Origin: Acidobacteriota bacterium
Lineage (GTDB): Bacteria; Acidobacteriota; Blastocatellia; Pyrinomonadales; Pyrinomonadaceae
Assembly: GCA_019239425.1 (NCBI GenBank)
Contig: JAFAZX010000024.1
Location: 22,500-86,499, forward strand
Direction: 5' to 3'
DNA: 64,000 bases
Shown one piece after another: positions 17,632 to 28,309 of the stretch (position 1 is the stretch's first letter; each line of letters begins with the position of its first letter). Under the pieces are notes generated by a model that was given only the letters and a program-made list of their open reading frames with translations, was not told the DNA's origin and did no database searches. A program made the translations under genes and the position numbers.

Positions 17632-18154
17632 GTTCCCCGCTGCTGGCTACTTTGCTCTCGCCATTTTCGCCGTCGGCCCCTTCCGACGGCTGCGGCTCCT
17701 CGTCCGGGTGGGCGACGGCGTCCTCCTGCGGGCGCTCGCGGTCGAGGTCGCGCTTGATGGCGTCGAGGATGCCGTTGATGAACTGCGTGGCCTCGTAGGT
17801 AGAGAAGCGGCGGGCGATCTCCAGGGACTCGTTGATGGCGACCGTGCGCGGCGTCTGCTCGTGGAGGAACTCGTAGACGGCCATGCGCAGGATGTTCCTG
17901 TCCACCACGGCCATGCGCGAGATGCGCCAGTGCTCGGCGCGCGAACGGATCCGCTCGTCGATCTCTTCGAGGTGGGCGAGCGCGCCGACGGCGAGGCGGG
18001 TCGCGAACTCGCGCGCGCCCTCGTCCATCTCCGGCTCGCCGAGTTCATCCCAGTAACTGCGGACGAGTTCGTCGGGCCGCACGTCAGTACCACCCAAGTC
18101 GGCCGCAAAGAGCATCTGCAAGGCGCACTCACGCGCCTTACGCCTTGAACCCAT
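17627..18154 (-). CDS. nusB: Transcription antitermination protein NusB
   Basis: The 175-aa protein has the NusB all-helical core. It shows RRKARECALQMLFAADLG at the N-terminus, VVDRNILRMAVYEFL, and NESLEIARRFSTYEATQFIN followed by GILDAI. NusB binds boxA RNA with NusE during rRNA antitermination. The start is ATG 18154; the frame runs 21 codons further upstream, but only through a palindromic repeat. An acidic, Glu/Ser-rich tail after about residue 140 is longer than in E. coli NusB. It sits downstream of ribH, the usual ribH-nusB order in bacteria. Confidence 0.93.
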   Translation of the reverse strand: MGSRRKARECALQMLFAADLGGTDVRPDELVRSYWDELGEPEMDEGAREFATRLAVGALAHLEEIDERIRSRAEHWRISRMAVVDRNILRMAVYEFLHEQTPRTVAINESLEIARRFSTYEATQFINGILDAIKRDLDRERPQEDAVAHPDEEPQPSEGADGENGESKVASSGEQ

Positions 18155-18170
18155 ATGTATAAATGCCGGC

Positions 18171-18240
18171 GAATGGTGAATAGTAAATGGTGAATGGTAA
18201 GAGCCTGTTTTAACCATTCACCATTTACTATTCACCATTC
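18171..18240. repeat. Palindrome, GAATGGTGAATAGTAAATGG family (copy 1)
   Basis: The left arm at 18171-18200 and right arm at 18210-18240 are complementary over about 30 bp with one indel. The right arm supplies the last codons and stop of ribH, and the left arm lies in the nusB leader. A related copy is at 59758-59833. Confidence 0.88.
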
Positions 18241-18704
18241 ACTGATTTCAACAGATTGACCATTTCGACGGCCGACATGGCGGCCTCGAACCCCTTGTTC
18301 CCGGCCTTGACTCCCGCGCGGTCGATGGCCTGCTCTAAGGTGTCGGCGGTGACGATGCCGTAGAGGACGGGCACGCCCGTCTGCAGGGAGACGTGCGCGA
18401 CGCCCTTCGTGACCTCGCCCGCGACGTATTCGAAGTGCGGCGTCTGGCCGCGGATGACCGTCCCCAAACAGACGACGGCGTCGAAGCGTCCCGTCTGCGC
18501 GGCCTTCAGGGCCGCCAGCGGGATTTCGAACGAGCCGGGCACGCGGAAGTGCTCGACCGCGCCCTCGTCCGCGCCGAGGCGTACGAGCGCGTCCAGAGCG
18601 CCCTCAACCAGACGCGCCGTCAGGAAGTCGTTCCAGCGGCTGGAGACCAGCGCGAAGCGAAAGCCCCCGGCGCTCAACTGACCCTGATGAGTCACAGGCT
18701 CCAA
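18228..18704 (-). CDS. ribH: 6,7-dimethyl-8-ribityllumazine synthase
   Basis: The 158-aa enzyme catalyses the penultimate step of riboflavin synthesis. It condenses 5-amino-6-ribitylaminouracil with 3,4-dihydroxy-2-butanone phosphate. Signature segments are [30 protein letters not shown], and [19 protein letters not shown] with the active-site His. The length is typical. The final codons (VNGE and stop) come from the arm of the palindrome at 18171-18240, so the original C-terminus may have been replaced. It lies upstream of nusB, the conserved arrangement. Confidence 0.95.
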   Translation of the reverse strand: MEPVTHQGQLSAGGFRFALVSSRWNDFLTARLVEGALDALVRLGADEGAVEHFRVPGSFEIPLAALKAAQTGRFDAVVCLGTVIRGQTPHFEYVAGEVTKGVAHVSLQTGVPVLYGIVTADTLEQAIDRAGVKAGNKGFEAAMSAVEMVNLLKSVNGE

Positions 18705-18825
18705 AATCTTCCTCGACTTCTCCGAATCACGTGGGAGTTAAGAACCGAAGGCAGTATAGAAAAGAGTAGAAGCAGTGACAAGTGACAGGTGACGAGTGAC
18801 GAGTTGACAAACGACTTCTTATTCG

Positions 18826-19635
18826 TCACCGGCCTTTGAAGACGGGCCTACGCTTCTCTAAGAAGGCGCGCGTGCCTTCGCGCACGTCTTCGGTGGCGAA
18901 GAGTTCGGCGAAGAGTTCGGCTTCGAGGCGGAGCGCCTCTTCGAGCGGGAGACGCAGGCCGCGCGTGACGGCTTCGAGGCAGGCGCGCGCGGCGAGCGGC
19001 GCGGCGTGCGCGATGATGGATTGGGCGAGCGCTTCGGCCTCTTCGACGAGACTGTCGGGGTCGACGACGCGGTTGACGAGTCCGAGTCGGAGCGCTTCGT
19101 CCGCGCCTATCTCTTCGCCCGCGAGCATCGCCGCGAGTGCGCGCCCCGTGCCGGCGGCGCGCGCGAGGCGCTGCGTGCCGCCGTAGGCGGGGACGACGCC
19201 GAGGCGCGTCTCGGGGAGGCCGAAGCGCGCTCCTCCCGCCGCCACGCGCAGGTGACAGGCGAGCGCGAGCTCACAGCCGCCGCCCGCCGCCAGGCCCTGC
19301 ACGGCGGCGACGACGGGCGTGCCGCACAGCTCTATCAGGTCGCAGACCTCCTGCCCGCGCTTCGCCTTCTCCGAAGCGGCCGCTTCGTCCAACGCTTCGA
19401 GTTCCGAGATGTCAGTGCCCGCGCAGAAGTCCGTGCCGGCGCCGCTCAGGATGACGGCGCGCAGGTCTCGGCGCTCGGCGACGGATGAGAAGACTTCGCC
19501 GAGACGTTCGAGCATGGCGCGCGTCAGGGCGTTGCGCTTGGCGGGGCGTTCGAGCCGGACGGAGAGGAGCGCGCCGCGCTCCTCGGTCGTGACCGAAGAG
19601 TCGGCGCGCCCCCCTCCTCTGCCCTCATCCGTCAA
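18826..19635 (-). CDS. Enoyl-CoA hydratase/isomerase family protein
   Basis: The 269-aa crotonase-fold protein shows RPAKRNALTRAMLERL (CoA binding), SGAGTDFCAGTDISEL (first oxyanion-hole strand), VQGLAAGGGCELALACHL (second oxyanion hole) and FGLPETRLGVVPAYGGTQRL with the catalytic-Glu region. It probably hydrates 2-enoyl-CoA in fatty-acid oxidation or related acyl-CoA pathways. The start is a TTG whose last two bases overlap the TGA of the upstream hydrolase gene, so the two are translationally coupled. The 3-hydroxyacyl-CoA dehydrogenase gene further upstream on the same strand would act on its product. Confidence 0.9.
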   Translation of the reverse strand: MTDEGRGGGRADSSVTTEERGALLSVRLERPAKRNALTRAMLERLGEVFSSVAERRDLRAVILSGAGTDFCAGTDISELEALDEAAASEKAKRGQEVCDLIELCGTPVVAAVQGLAAGGGCELALACHLRVAAGGARFGLPETRLGVVPAYGGTQRLARAAGTGRALAAMLAGEEIGADEALRLGLVNRVVDPDSLVEEAEALAQSIIAHAAPLAARACLEAVTRGLRLPLEEALRLEAELFAELFATEDVREGTRAFLEKRRPVFKGR

Positions 19636-20519
19636 GGCGTTGCGCCCTGCTGCCAGCGCGCGGCCGGCACCTCGAACTCGTAGGTCTCGCCGTGGCTCAG
19701 GTAGATCATGCGCTCCGACAGGCCCGCGGCTTCGGCGGCGGCACGGAAATCTTCGAGCGGCGACTTGAAGACCTCGTAGTCGTTGTAGTGAATCGGAATC
19801 ACCTTCTTCGGGTTGATAATCTTAACGGCCTCGACGCCCTGCTCGGCGTCCATCGTCAGGAGTATCCCCATGATGGTCGTCCCGCCGAGGTGGAAGAGGC
19901 CGAGGTCGATGTCGGGGTAGCGCTTCGGTATCTCGTTCAGGTCGTCGAAGACGAGCGTGTCGCCGGTGATGTAGAGCCTGAGCGCCGCGCGGCCCGCGCC
20001 CGGGTCGAACTCAAGCATCGAGCCCATCACGGGCGGCAGGAACTTCTCGACGATGGGCGGCCCGTGCCGGCCCGGCATCGAGGTGACGCGGACGCGCGCG
20101 CCGCCCTTCTCGACCGCCACGGAGTCCCAGGTGTCGAGCGCGATGGTCGCGGTGAACCCTTTGTCCTTCAGCTCGCCCGCGGCGTGCTCGGTCGTGACGA
20201 CGGGCACGTCCTTGCGCAGGCGCTCCTCGGCGATGCGGTCGAAGTGGTCGCCGTGGTAGTGCGAGAGCACGACGAAGTCGAGCGGCGGCAGTTGTTCGAT
20301 CTCGAGCGCTGGGTTCGTCAGACGCTCCGCCGTCAGCCCGTAGCCGAGGTGCACGTGGTCGCCCGCGTGCAGGAAGTTCGGGTCGGTCAGAATCGTGAAG
20401 CCCGCGTAGCGGAGAATCACCGTCGCCGTCCCGACGAAGAAGATGGAACCCTTCGAAAAGTCCGCGGCCGCGCCGCCCGCCTCCAGAGTTAAAGTGTGTG
20501 CCTTCTGCTCACCCATCAT
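19632..20519 (-). CDS. Metallo-beta-lactamase-fold metal-dependent hydrolase (UPF0173/UlaG-like)
   Basis: The 295-aa protein shows the MBL motif SHYHGDHFD, an upstream ILTDPNF strand, a later MPGRHGP and the C-terminal PIHYNDYE, as in UlaG-type proteins. It probably binds two metal ions; the substrate is unknown. The start at 20519 (two consecutive ATGs) follows a GAGGGGGG Shine-Dalgarno. The frame is open further upstream only because it runs through a palindrome at 20543-20633. It is coupled to the enoyl-CoA hydratase gene by overlap. Confidence 0.88.
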   Translation of the reverse strand: MMGEQKAHTLTLEAGGAAADFSKGSIFFVGTATVILRYAGFTILTDPNFLHAGDHVHLGYGLTAERLTNPALEIEQLPPLDFVVLSHYHGDHFDRIAEERLRKDVPVVTTEHAAGELKDKGFTATIALDTWDSVAVEKGGARVRVTSMPGRHGPPIVEKFLPPVMGSMLEFDPGAGRAALRLYITGDTLVFDDLNEIPKRYPDIDLGLFHLGGTTIMGILLTMDAEQGVEAVKIINPKKVIPIHYNDYEVFKSPLEDFRAAAEAAGLSERMIYLSHGETYEFEVPAARWQQGATP

Positions 20520-20542
20520 GCCCCCCCTCTGCACGTAAATCA

Positions 20543-20633
20543 GGTCAGAACCACCCGCGGTAGCGGGTGGCCCTGTGCGACACGGCACTAGCGAATAGCA
20601 AAGGGCCACCCGCTACCGCGGGTGGTTCTGACC
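20543..20633. repeat. Perfect 32-bp-armed palindrome (CCACCCGCGGTAGCGGGTGG core)
   Basis: The arms at 20543-20574 and 20602-20633 are exactly complementary over 32 bp. Each arm is itself a near-palindrome, so the element can form a cruciform or two small hairpins. It lies between the 3-hydroxyacyl-CoA dehydrogenase and MBL genes, both leftward. Confidence 0.9.
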
Positions 20634-20706
20634 GCTATCGCCTATGACCGTAGTTATATCCCGGCAGCTTAGCGCAGACGGCGCGGCCCGCGGCGTACGC
20701 TGCCGC

Positions 20707-21597
20707 TCAGACAAGGTTCATCGGCACGGGCTTCTTCGGGTCGGTGTAGTCGTAGAAGCCGCGGCCGGACTTGCGGCCGTAGAGGCCGGCCTTGACCATG
20801 CGCTTCAAGAGGGGCGGCGGCGCGAAGCGCTTCTCGCGGAACTCGTCGAACATGATCTCGGCGATGTAGTAGGTGGTGTCGAGGCCGACGAAGTCGAGCA
20901 GCGTGAGCGGCCCCATCGGGTGGCCGCAACCCAATTTCATGCCGTTGTCGATGTCGACGATGGAGCCGACGCCCTCTTCGAGCGCGCGGATCGAGTCGAG
21001 CAGGTAGGGGACGAGCAGGCGGTTGACGATGAAGCCCGACTTGTCGCCCGCGCGGACGGGCACCTTGCCGAGCTTGCGCCCGAACTCGACGGCCGACTCG
21101 TAGACCTCCTCGTCGGTGAGGATGGTGCGGACGACCTCGACCAGCTTCATGAGGGGCACGGGGTTGAAGAAGTGCAGGCCGACGAAGCGCGCCTGCCGTT
21201 CGGGCCGCGTCGCCGTCATCATCTCCGTGACGGAGAGCGACGACGTGTTCGAGGCGAAGATGGTCTCGGGCTTGCAGACGGCGTCGAGCTGGTTGTAGGT
21301 GTCGCGCTTGGCTTCGAGATTCTCGACGATGGCCTCGATGATGATGTCGCAGTCCTTCAGGTCTTCGAGCGAGGTCGTGCCCTTGATGCGGCCGCGAATC
21401 TCGGCCTGCTGCTCGGGGGTGATGTTGCCCTTCTCCGCGAACTTCGCCAGGGACTTCTCGATCCCCGCGAAGCCGCGGTCGCACAAGTCCTGCGTCATCT
21501 CGCGCACGATGACTTCACAACCGGCCGCCGCCGCGGTCTGCGCGATGCCGGAACCCATCAGGCCGCAGCCGAGCACGCCGACTTTCTGAATCTCCAT
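20707..21597 (-). CDS. 3-hydroxyacyl-CoA (3-hydroxybutyryl-CoA) dehydrogenase
   Basis: The 296-aa protein has an N-terminal NAD-binding Rossmann motif (GVLGCGLMGSGIAQ) and the HAD signature (EAIVENLEAKRDTYNQL, SNTSSLSVTEM, HFFNPVPLMKLVEVV). The C-terminal 3HCDH domain follows (DKSGFIVNRLLVPYL). The length matches single-domain PaaH/Hbd enzymes. It oxidises 3-hydroxyacyl-CoA to 3-ketoacyl-CoA or works in reverse. It is encoded on the same strand as the enoyl-CoA hydratase gene 1.1 kb downstream, giving two consecutive beta-oxidation steps. Confidence 0.95.
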   Translation of the reverse strand: MEIQKVGVLGCGLMGSGIAQTAAAAGCEVIVREMTQDLCDRGFAGIEKSLAKFAEKGNITPEQQAEIRGRIKGTTSLEDLKDCDIIIEAIVENLEAKRDTYNQLDAVCKPETIFASNTSSLSVTEMMTATRPERQARFVGLHFFNPVPLMKLVEVVRTILTDEEVYESAVEFGRKLGKVPVRAGDKSGFIVNRLLVPYLLDSIRALEEGVGSIVDIDNGMKLGCGHPMGPLTLLDFVGLDTTYYIAEIMFDEFREKRFAPPPLLKRMVKAGLYGRKSGRGFYDYTDPKKPVPMNLV

Positions 21598-21642
21598 CTC
21601 TTCAAGTTCTCCTGTTCAGTTTTGATTTGAGGGTGTGTGTCT

Positions 21643-23076
21643 CTACTTATTCTCGCGAGCCGGTTCCTCCGGCTTCTGCATGTTGAGCTTGCCGCCCGCC
21701 TCGTCGTTGATCCACTGCTCAAGGCTCTTCTGCCAGGCCGCGAACTCTTTGGAGAGCTTCGCGGCGCGTTGCTCGCGCGCGCGCGCGTCCGCCGATTCGT
21801 CGTTCGACGCGGCGAGGGCGCGCGCGAGCAGCCCGCGCAGGTCTGCGCGCAGCGAATCGGCCTCGGGGCTGAGGGCGGGCGACTGTTCGAGCTGTTCGAT
21901 GGCGGGCACGAGGCCGTCCGGGTCGCCCTTGAGGAAGCGCACGAAGGCGCCCTGTCCGGCGTTGACCGAGTCGATGAATGACTGCCGCGAGTCCGGCGCC
22001 GGCGCGCTCGGCTTCGGGTTCGAGAGACGCGGCGGCGGCGCGGCGAGGTGTCGCGCCGCCATCACGAAGCTCAGGACGATCAGCGCGAGGCACGCCGCCT
22101 GCGCCGCGTGCCAGGCGTGCGCGACGCGGCCGCGGGTGCCCGGCCGCTGGTAGCCGACCACCAGCCCCAGCAACACCCCCGCGAAGAGCCCGCCGAGGTG
22201 CGCCGCGTTGGGGAGGCGGTCGCGCCAGACGTAACCGACGAAGAGGTTGAGCGCGAGCGTCGGCAGCAGCCCGTACTTGTACGCGAAGCCCAGGTCGTCG
22301 GGTAGCTCGCGGCGGTACTTGACGCCGCAGACCAGCAGCACTCCCATCAGCCCGAAGAGCGCGCCCGACGCGCCGGCCGAGGGGCTGTCGTAACGCTTGA
22401 AGAGGAACTCGCCGAGCGCGCCGTGGGCCAACTCGGGGCGCACCGAGAGGTAGCTGGCGACGACCCCGGCGATGCCGGTCAGAGTCCAGAAGACGACGAA
22501 GCGCGCAGAGCCGTAGAGTTTCTCCACGTACGGCCCGAGTATGAAGAGGCCGCACATGTTCGCCAGCAGGTGCATGTGCGACAGCAGCGGGCTGAGCGGC
22601 CCCGTCCCGACCCACTGCGGCGGCAACTGCACGTGCAGGAAGATGGGCGTGACGAAGCGCCACCACTGCCCCTCCTGGTCGATGAGGTAGTTGACCTTCG
22701 CGCCGTAGGCGCGCAAGACCTCGCCGGTCGCGCCGCCCGAGAGGTACATCAGGATGTAGAGGAAGACGTTGGCGACGAGGAAGACGAAGGTGAAGGTGGC
22801 CGGGCGCGAGATGATGGCGCGCAGGAAGCTCAAGGTCTCGGGGTCTGCGTGCGGCGCGCGCTGCGGCCGCTCCTCGCGGCGGGCGACCGGGGTGCCGCAC
22901 ACCATGCAGCGCGCCTCGCCCGCACCCACGAGCGCCCCGCAGTGGCGGCACACGCCCGTGCGGCCCGCCCCCTCTGACTGACCTTCGGCCAAGACCTTAA
23001 ACGTCCGTACTGTCCGAGTGTGAAACTTTACCTGCGCGCCCGATTCTATTTCCCCGCCGTGCAAACGGCAACTCAT
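21643..23076 (-). CDS. Rhomboid-family intramembrane serine protease with N-terminal zinc ribbon
   Basis: The protein is up to 477 aa. A zinc ribbon (Cys43, Cys46, Cys57, Cys60; CRHCG...CMVCG) is followed by several transmembrane segments. The rhomboid dyad is Ser237 in GASGALFG and His293 in NAAHLGGLFAG, and HMHLLANMCGLFILG marks TM2. It cleaves transmembrane substrates within the membrane. After the last helix (about residue 340) there is a soluble C-terminal helical tail of about 130 residues. The exact start is uncertain: the ATG at 23076 coincides with the end of MITE copy B, and the first ~35 residues look weakly coding. An alternative GTG or TTG start near residues 16-29 is possible. 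Confidence 0.85.
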   Translation of the reverse strand: MSCRLHGGEIESGAQVKFHTRTVRTFKVLAEGQSEGAGRTGVCRHCGALVGAGEARCMVCGTPVARREERPQRAPHADPETLSFLRAIISRPATFTFVFLVANVFLYILMYLSGGATGEVLRAYGAKVNYLIDQEGQWWRFVTPIFLHVQLPPQWVGTGPLSPLLSHMHLLANMCGLFILGPYVEKLYGSARFVVFWTLTGIAGVVASYLSVRPELAHGALGEFLFKRYDSPSAGASGALFGLMGVLLVCGVKYRRELPDDLGFAYKYGLLPTLALNLFVGYVWRDRLPNAAHLGGLFAGVLLGLVVGYQRPGTRGRVAHAWHAAQAACLALIVLSFVMAARHLAAPPPRLSNPKPSAPAPDSRQSFIDSVNAGQGAFVRFLKGDPDGLVPAIEQLEQSPALSPEADSLRADLRGLLARALAASNDESADARAREQRAAKLSKEFAAWQKSLEQWINDEAGGKLNMQKPEEPARENK

Positions 23077-23285
23077 ACCGACTTGCGAAATAGGATAAGG
23101 CCGCTCAAAGCTGGGAGCGCGGGCATCCCTGCCCGCCTGAGCGCCGCCGGCGCGAATGCTGTCAGACTTCCTGCCTCAAGGTTGAGATAAAGAGTGAGAC
23201 GGTCAGCGTGCTAAAGCACGCTGGCGGGCAGGGATGCCCGCGCTCCCGGCGACAAGTCGCCTTATTCTATTTCGCAAGTCGGTAT
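23075..23285 (-). mobile_element. MITE-like element, copy B (211 bp)
   Basis: It has the same termini as copy A (ATACCGACTTGC at 23075; GCAAGTCGGTAT ending at 23285) and the same GC-rich subterminal arms (GGGAGCGCGGGCATCCCTGC). The core (GTTGAGATAAAGAGTGAGAC then GGTCAGCGTGCTAAAGCACG) matches copy A in reverse orientation. It has no coding content. Its left end contributes two bases of the ATG at 23076 used as the longest rhomboid start. Confidence 0.8.
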
Positions 23286-23440
23286 CAGTAGGCAGCAGGC
23301 AGATGGCAGTAGGCAGTGCAGGGGGTGTTGGGTGTTGGGAGTTAGGTGTTGCGTAAGAGCTAATTATCCTACCCAGCACCCGGCACCTGACACCCAAAAC
23401 CTTCTTACCGCCTAGCTGCCATCTGCCTACTGCCTACTTT
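23286..23440. repeat. Nested palindromes: AGGCAG outer arms with GGGTGTTGGG inner arms
   Basis: It directly adjoins MITE copy B. The outer arms are AGTAGGCAGCAGGCAGATGG (from 23287) and its complement CTGCCATCTGCCTACTGCCT (about 23417-23437). The inner inverted repeat is GGGTGTTGGGTGTTGGG with CACCCGGCACCTGACACCC. It combines two of the repeat families found separately elsewhere in the window. Confidence 0.8.
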
Positions 23441-23607
23441 CCCCTCGTTCTCCCTGACAGAAAACTCGTCAGCGACTTTCGTCACGGTGACCGGTGGCGG
23501 GCGGCGGGCGAGTGTTTCTTCTGAGGTTTCGCGGCGGCACGGGCGTTGCCCTCGGGGCCGGGGTCGCACGAAATCTCACCACGAAGCGGCCGAGCCAGAC
23601 GGACTTT
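23441..23607. promoter_or_regulatory. Leader region of the subtilase gene
   Basis: No gene is seen here. The strand leads into a GAAGGAG Shine-Dalgarno at 23608-23614 about 10 bp before the TTG start of the subtilase. I cannot identify -35/-10 boxes with confidence. Confidence 0.4.
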
Positions 23608-23624
23608 GAAGGAGCCGACCGACT

Positions 23625-25962
<2,338 letters not shown>

Positions 25963-25964
25963 CT

Positions 25965-26996
25965 TCACGGCCGCGGCGGGGTGGCGCCGGCCGGGACGAT
26001 CCAGAGTTGGGTCGAGCCGGTCGTGCGCGGGCCGCCGTCGAGGACGACGATGCGCGAGGCGTCGATGCCGCGCGTGGTGACGATGTAGTCGCGCGCGCGC
26101 TGCGCCCGCTGGAGCCCCGTCCCGTAGCGCTTGTTGCCGCCGCCGTAGCCGATGATGTAACCCTGCGCGCCGGGGCTGTTCTGCAGCTCGATGGCGAAGA
26201 TGTCGAAGCGCGCCTTCTCGTCGTCGCGCGACACCTCGCCGACCTCGTCGAACTTGGTCGGGTTCGGCGGCGCCGGCACCGAAGCCTGGCACTGCGCGCG
26301 GCACTCGAGGTTGTAGCCCGCGACCTCGACCGTCGCCGTGATGGCCTGGCCGGCGAGTCCGGCCGTGTCCACGGTGATGGTCGGCGTCCCCTGGCCCGAG
26401 ATGATCGTGCCGGCCGAGACGACCCAGTTGTAGACGGGCGTGGCGCCCGGCGTGCCGCCCGAGATCGAGGCCGTGAAGGTCACGGGCGCCCCGGCCTGCT
26501 GCACGTCCGGGCAGTTGATGGTGACGTTCGGGCAGACGGGCCGCGGCGGCGGGCAGGTGCGCACCACCACCTTCGTCGAGGTGAAGGCCGTGCAGAGCGG
26601 GTTGTCGACGGGGCCGCTCTCGACCGTCACCGTGGCGTTGTAGACGCCGGGCTGCGCGTCCGACAAGTCCCAGACCACGTCGGTGCCGTCGTAGCTGTCG
26701 AGCCGGCCGCCCGAGACCACCCACTTGTAGCGCAGGGGCTTGCCCTCGGGGCTGAGGCCCGCGGCCTTGAGGTGGACGCGCGGGTTGGACATCGACTCGG
26801 CGTCTGGGCAGAGCGTGACGACCTGCGCGTCCGAGTCGAGCCGTATGGTCGGCGGCTGGTACTGCGGCGGCGTGGGCGTCGCGGTCTGCTGCGGGGCCTT
26901 GCCCTTGTGCGCCGCGCGCGAGGAGGTGGCGACTAAGCCCGCGGCGGCCAGCAGCAGCACGCCGAGCACGACCAGGGTACGCTTTCCTGAGAGCAT
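25965..26996 (-). CDS. OmpA-like protein with PKD/Ig-like repeats
   Basis: The 343-aa protein has an N-terminal signal or anchor (VVLGVLLLAAAGLVATSS). Two beta-sandwich segments follow with LRYKWVVSGGRLDSYDG and VYNWVVSAGTIISGQG, which resemble PKD-type domains. They contain Cys pairs (TLCPD, CPPPRPVCPNVTINCPD) that could form disulfides. The C-terminal part (GYIIGYGGGNKRYGTGLQRA, QRARDYIVTTRGIDASRIVV) follows the OmpA peptidoglycan-binding pattern, although the usual NxxLSxxRA motif is degenerate. It is probably a periplasmic or outer-membrane envelope protein. Confidence 0.75.
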   Translation of the reverse strand: MLSGKRTLVVLGVLLLAAAGLVATSSRAAHKGKAPQQTATPTPPQYQPPTIRLDSDAQVVTLCPDAESMSNPRVHLKAAGLSPEGKPLRYKWVVSGGRLDSYDGTDVVWDLSDAQPGVYNATVTVESGPVDNPLCTAFTSTKVVVRTCPPPRPVCPNVTINCPDVQQAGAPVTFTASISGGTPGATPVYNWVVSAGTIISGQGTPTITVDTAGLAGQAITATVEVAGYNLECRAQCQASVPAPPNPTKFDEVGEVSRDDEKARFDIFAIELQNSPGAQGYIIGYGGGNKRYGTGLQRAQRARDYIVTTRGIDASRIVVLDGGPRTTGSTQLWIVPAGATPPRP

Positions 26997-27202
26997 CTCC
27001 GACTCCTTACTTGTCCGGTTGGCAGTTACAGGCGCACAGGTTAAACCAAATTCCCCGCGCCGACAACGGTATTCTTACACCCTTGCGGAAACACCCAATC
27101 CCGCCCCGTTTCCACCCGCCCGCCCGCCGGGGCCGGATTGGGTGGAGAAAAGAGTCTTGTTCTCTGATATCATCCCGGCGAAACTGAGAAAGGGCTCCCG
27201 CC

Positions 27203-27751
27203 ATGAGCACCAGGACACAGGCGACCGTCGAAGACTTATACCGCATCCGCGACCGGGGCAAGGCCGAGGTCGTCAACGGGGAGGTCGTTTTCATGAGTCC
27301 GACCGGTGACATGCCGGGGCGCGCGGGCGGCGCGATCTACGTGAGCCTGCGGGGCGTCGAGCGGCGCGCGGGCGGGCGCGCCTACCCGGATAATGTCGGG
27401 TTCAGGGTCAGCCTGCTGAACCGCAAGTCATTCAGCCCCGACGCGGCCTTCTACACAGGCCCGCCCACGGGCATGAAGTTCCTCGAAGGCGCGCCGGCCT
27501 TTGCCGCCGAGATTAGGAGCGAGAACGATTACGGACGAGAAGCAGAGGCCGAGATTGCCGCAAAGCGCGCCGACTACTTCACCGCGGGCACGCTCGTCGT
27601 CTGGGACGTTGACCTCCTGAGCGTTGACGTGGTCAAAGTCTACCGCGCGTCCGACCCGGACAACCCGCAGGTCTACCGGCGCGGTGAAGCGGCCGAAGCC
27701 GAGCCCGCCGTCCACGGCTGGACGATGCCCGTAGACGAACTGTTCGACTAA
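27203..27751 (+). CDS. Uma2 family (DUF820, restriction-endonuclease-like fold) protein
   Basis: The 182-aa protein has the DUF820 pattern. It shows EVVNGEVVFMSP at the N-terminus, SFSPDAAFYTGPP for the PD core, FAAEIRSENDYG for the ExK-like region and KRADYFTAGTLVVWDVD with KVYR. The family is very abundant in cyanobacteria, Chloroflexi and Acidobacteriota. It has a PD-(D/E)XK nuclease fold, but its biological role is largely unknown. The canonical Lys of the E-x-K motif is replaced here by Arg (EIRS), so activity is uncertain. It is divergent from the OmpA-like gene. Confidence 0.85.
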   Translation: MSTRTQATVEDLYRIRDRGKAEVVNGEVVFMSPTGDMPGRAGGAIYVSLRGVERRAGGRAYPDNVGFRVSLLNRKSFSPDAAFYTGPPTGMKFLEGAPAFAAEIRSENDYGREAEAEIAAKRADYFTAGTLVVWDVDLLSVDVVKVYRASDPDNPQVYRRGEAAEAEPAVHGWTMPVDELFD

Positions 27752-27805
27752 ACCTCTTCGCATTAACATTCAACCAACGCGGCCCCGCAGAAGGAGACAG
27801 ACTTC

Positions 27806-28309
27806 ATGAGCGTAGCCACCGCGCAACTACCCGCCGAGAGGCCGAGGGCGGCACGGGCGATTGTGTGGGGCGGGCTGCTGGCGGGGCTGGGCGACATCAC
27901 GTTCGCTTTCGTCGCGTCGGGGCTGCGCGGGGTGGGGCCGGTGCGCGTGTTGCAGTCGGTCGCGTCGGGGCTGCTCGGCGAGGCGGCGAAGGACGGAGGA
28001 GTGTTGACGGCCGCGCTCGGCGCGGTGCTGCACTTCCTCATCGCCTTCATCTGGGCGACCGTCTACTGGCTCCTGAGCCGCAGGTTGAAAGTGCTCGTCG
28101 AACACCCGGTGGTCTGCGGGCTGCTCTACGGCTTCGCGGTCTACGCGTTCATGTACCTCGTCGTGATACCGCTCTCGGCCGCCTACTTCAAGCCCACGTT
28201 CACGCCCTTCACCGTCTCGCTCAACGGGGCGGGGCACATGCTTCTGGTCGGGCTGCCCATCGCGCTCGCCGCTTATAAATTCACGGACAAGACAGGGAGG
28301 GAAAGATGA
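27806..28309 (+). CDS. Integral membrane protein, four predicted helices
   Basis: The 167-aa protein has four hydrophobic segments (IVWGGLLAGLGDITFAFVAS, AVLHFLIAFIWATVYWLLS, LLYGFAVYAFMYLVVIPLS, GAGHMLLVGLPIALAAYKF). It resembles uncharacterised YagU/DUF1440-like small membrane proteins, but I cannot assign a family with certainty. The stop overlaps the start of the nitroreductase gene (ATGA), so the two are co-translated. Confidence 0.8.
   Translation: MSVATAQLPAERPRAARAIVWGGLLAGLGDITFAFVASGLRGVGPVRVLQSVASGLLGEAAKDGGVLTAALGAVLHFLIAFIWATVYWLLSRRLKVLVEHPVVCGLLYGFAVYAFMYLVVIPLSAAYFKPTFTPFTVSLNGAGHMLLVGLPIALAAYKFTDKTGRER

Noticed and set aside
18155..18217. 21-residue N-terminal extension of NusB
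   Set aside because: It is read entirely from the palindrome at 18171-18240 and spacer; the conserved NusB N-terminus starts at 18154.
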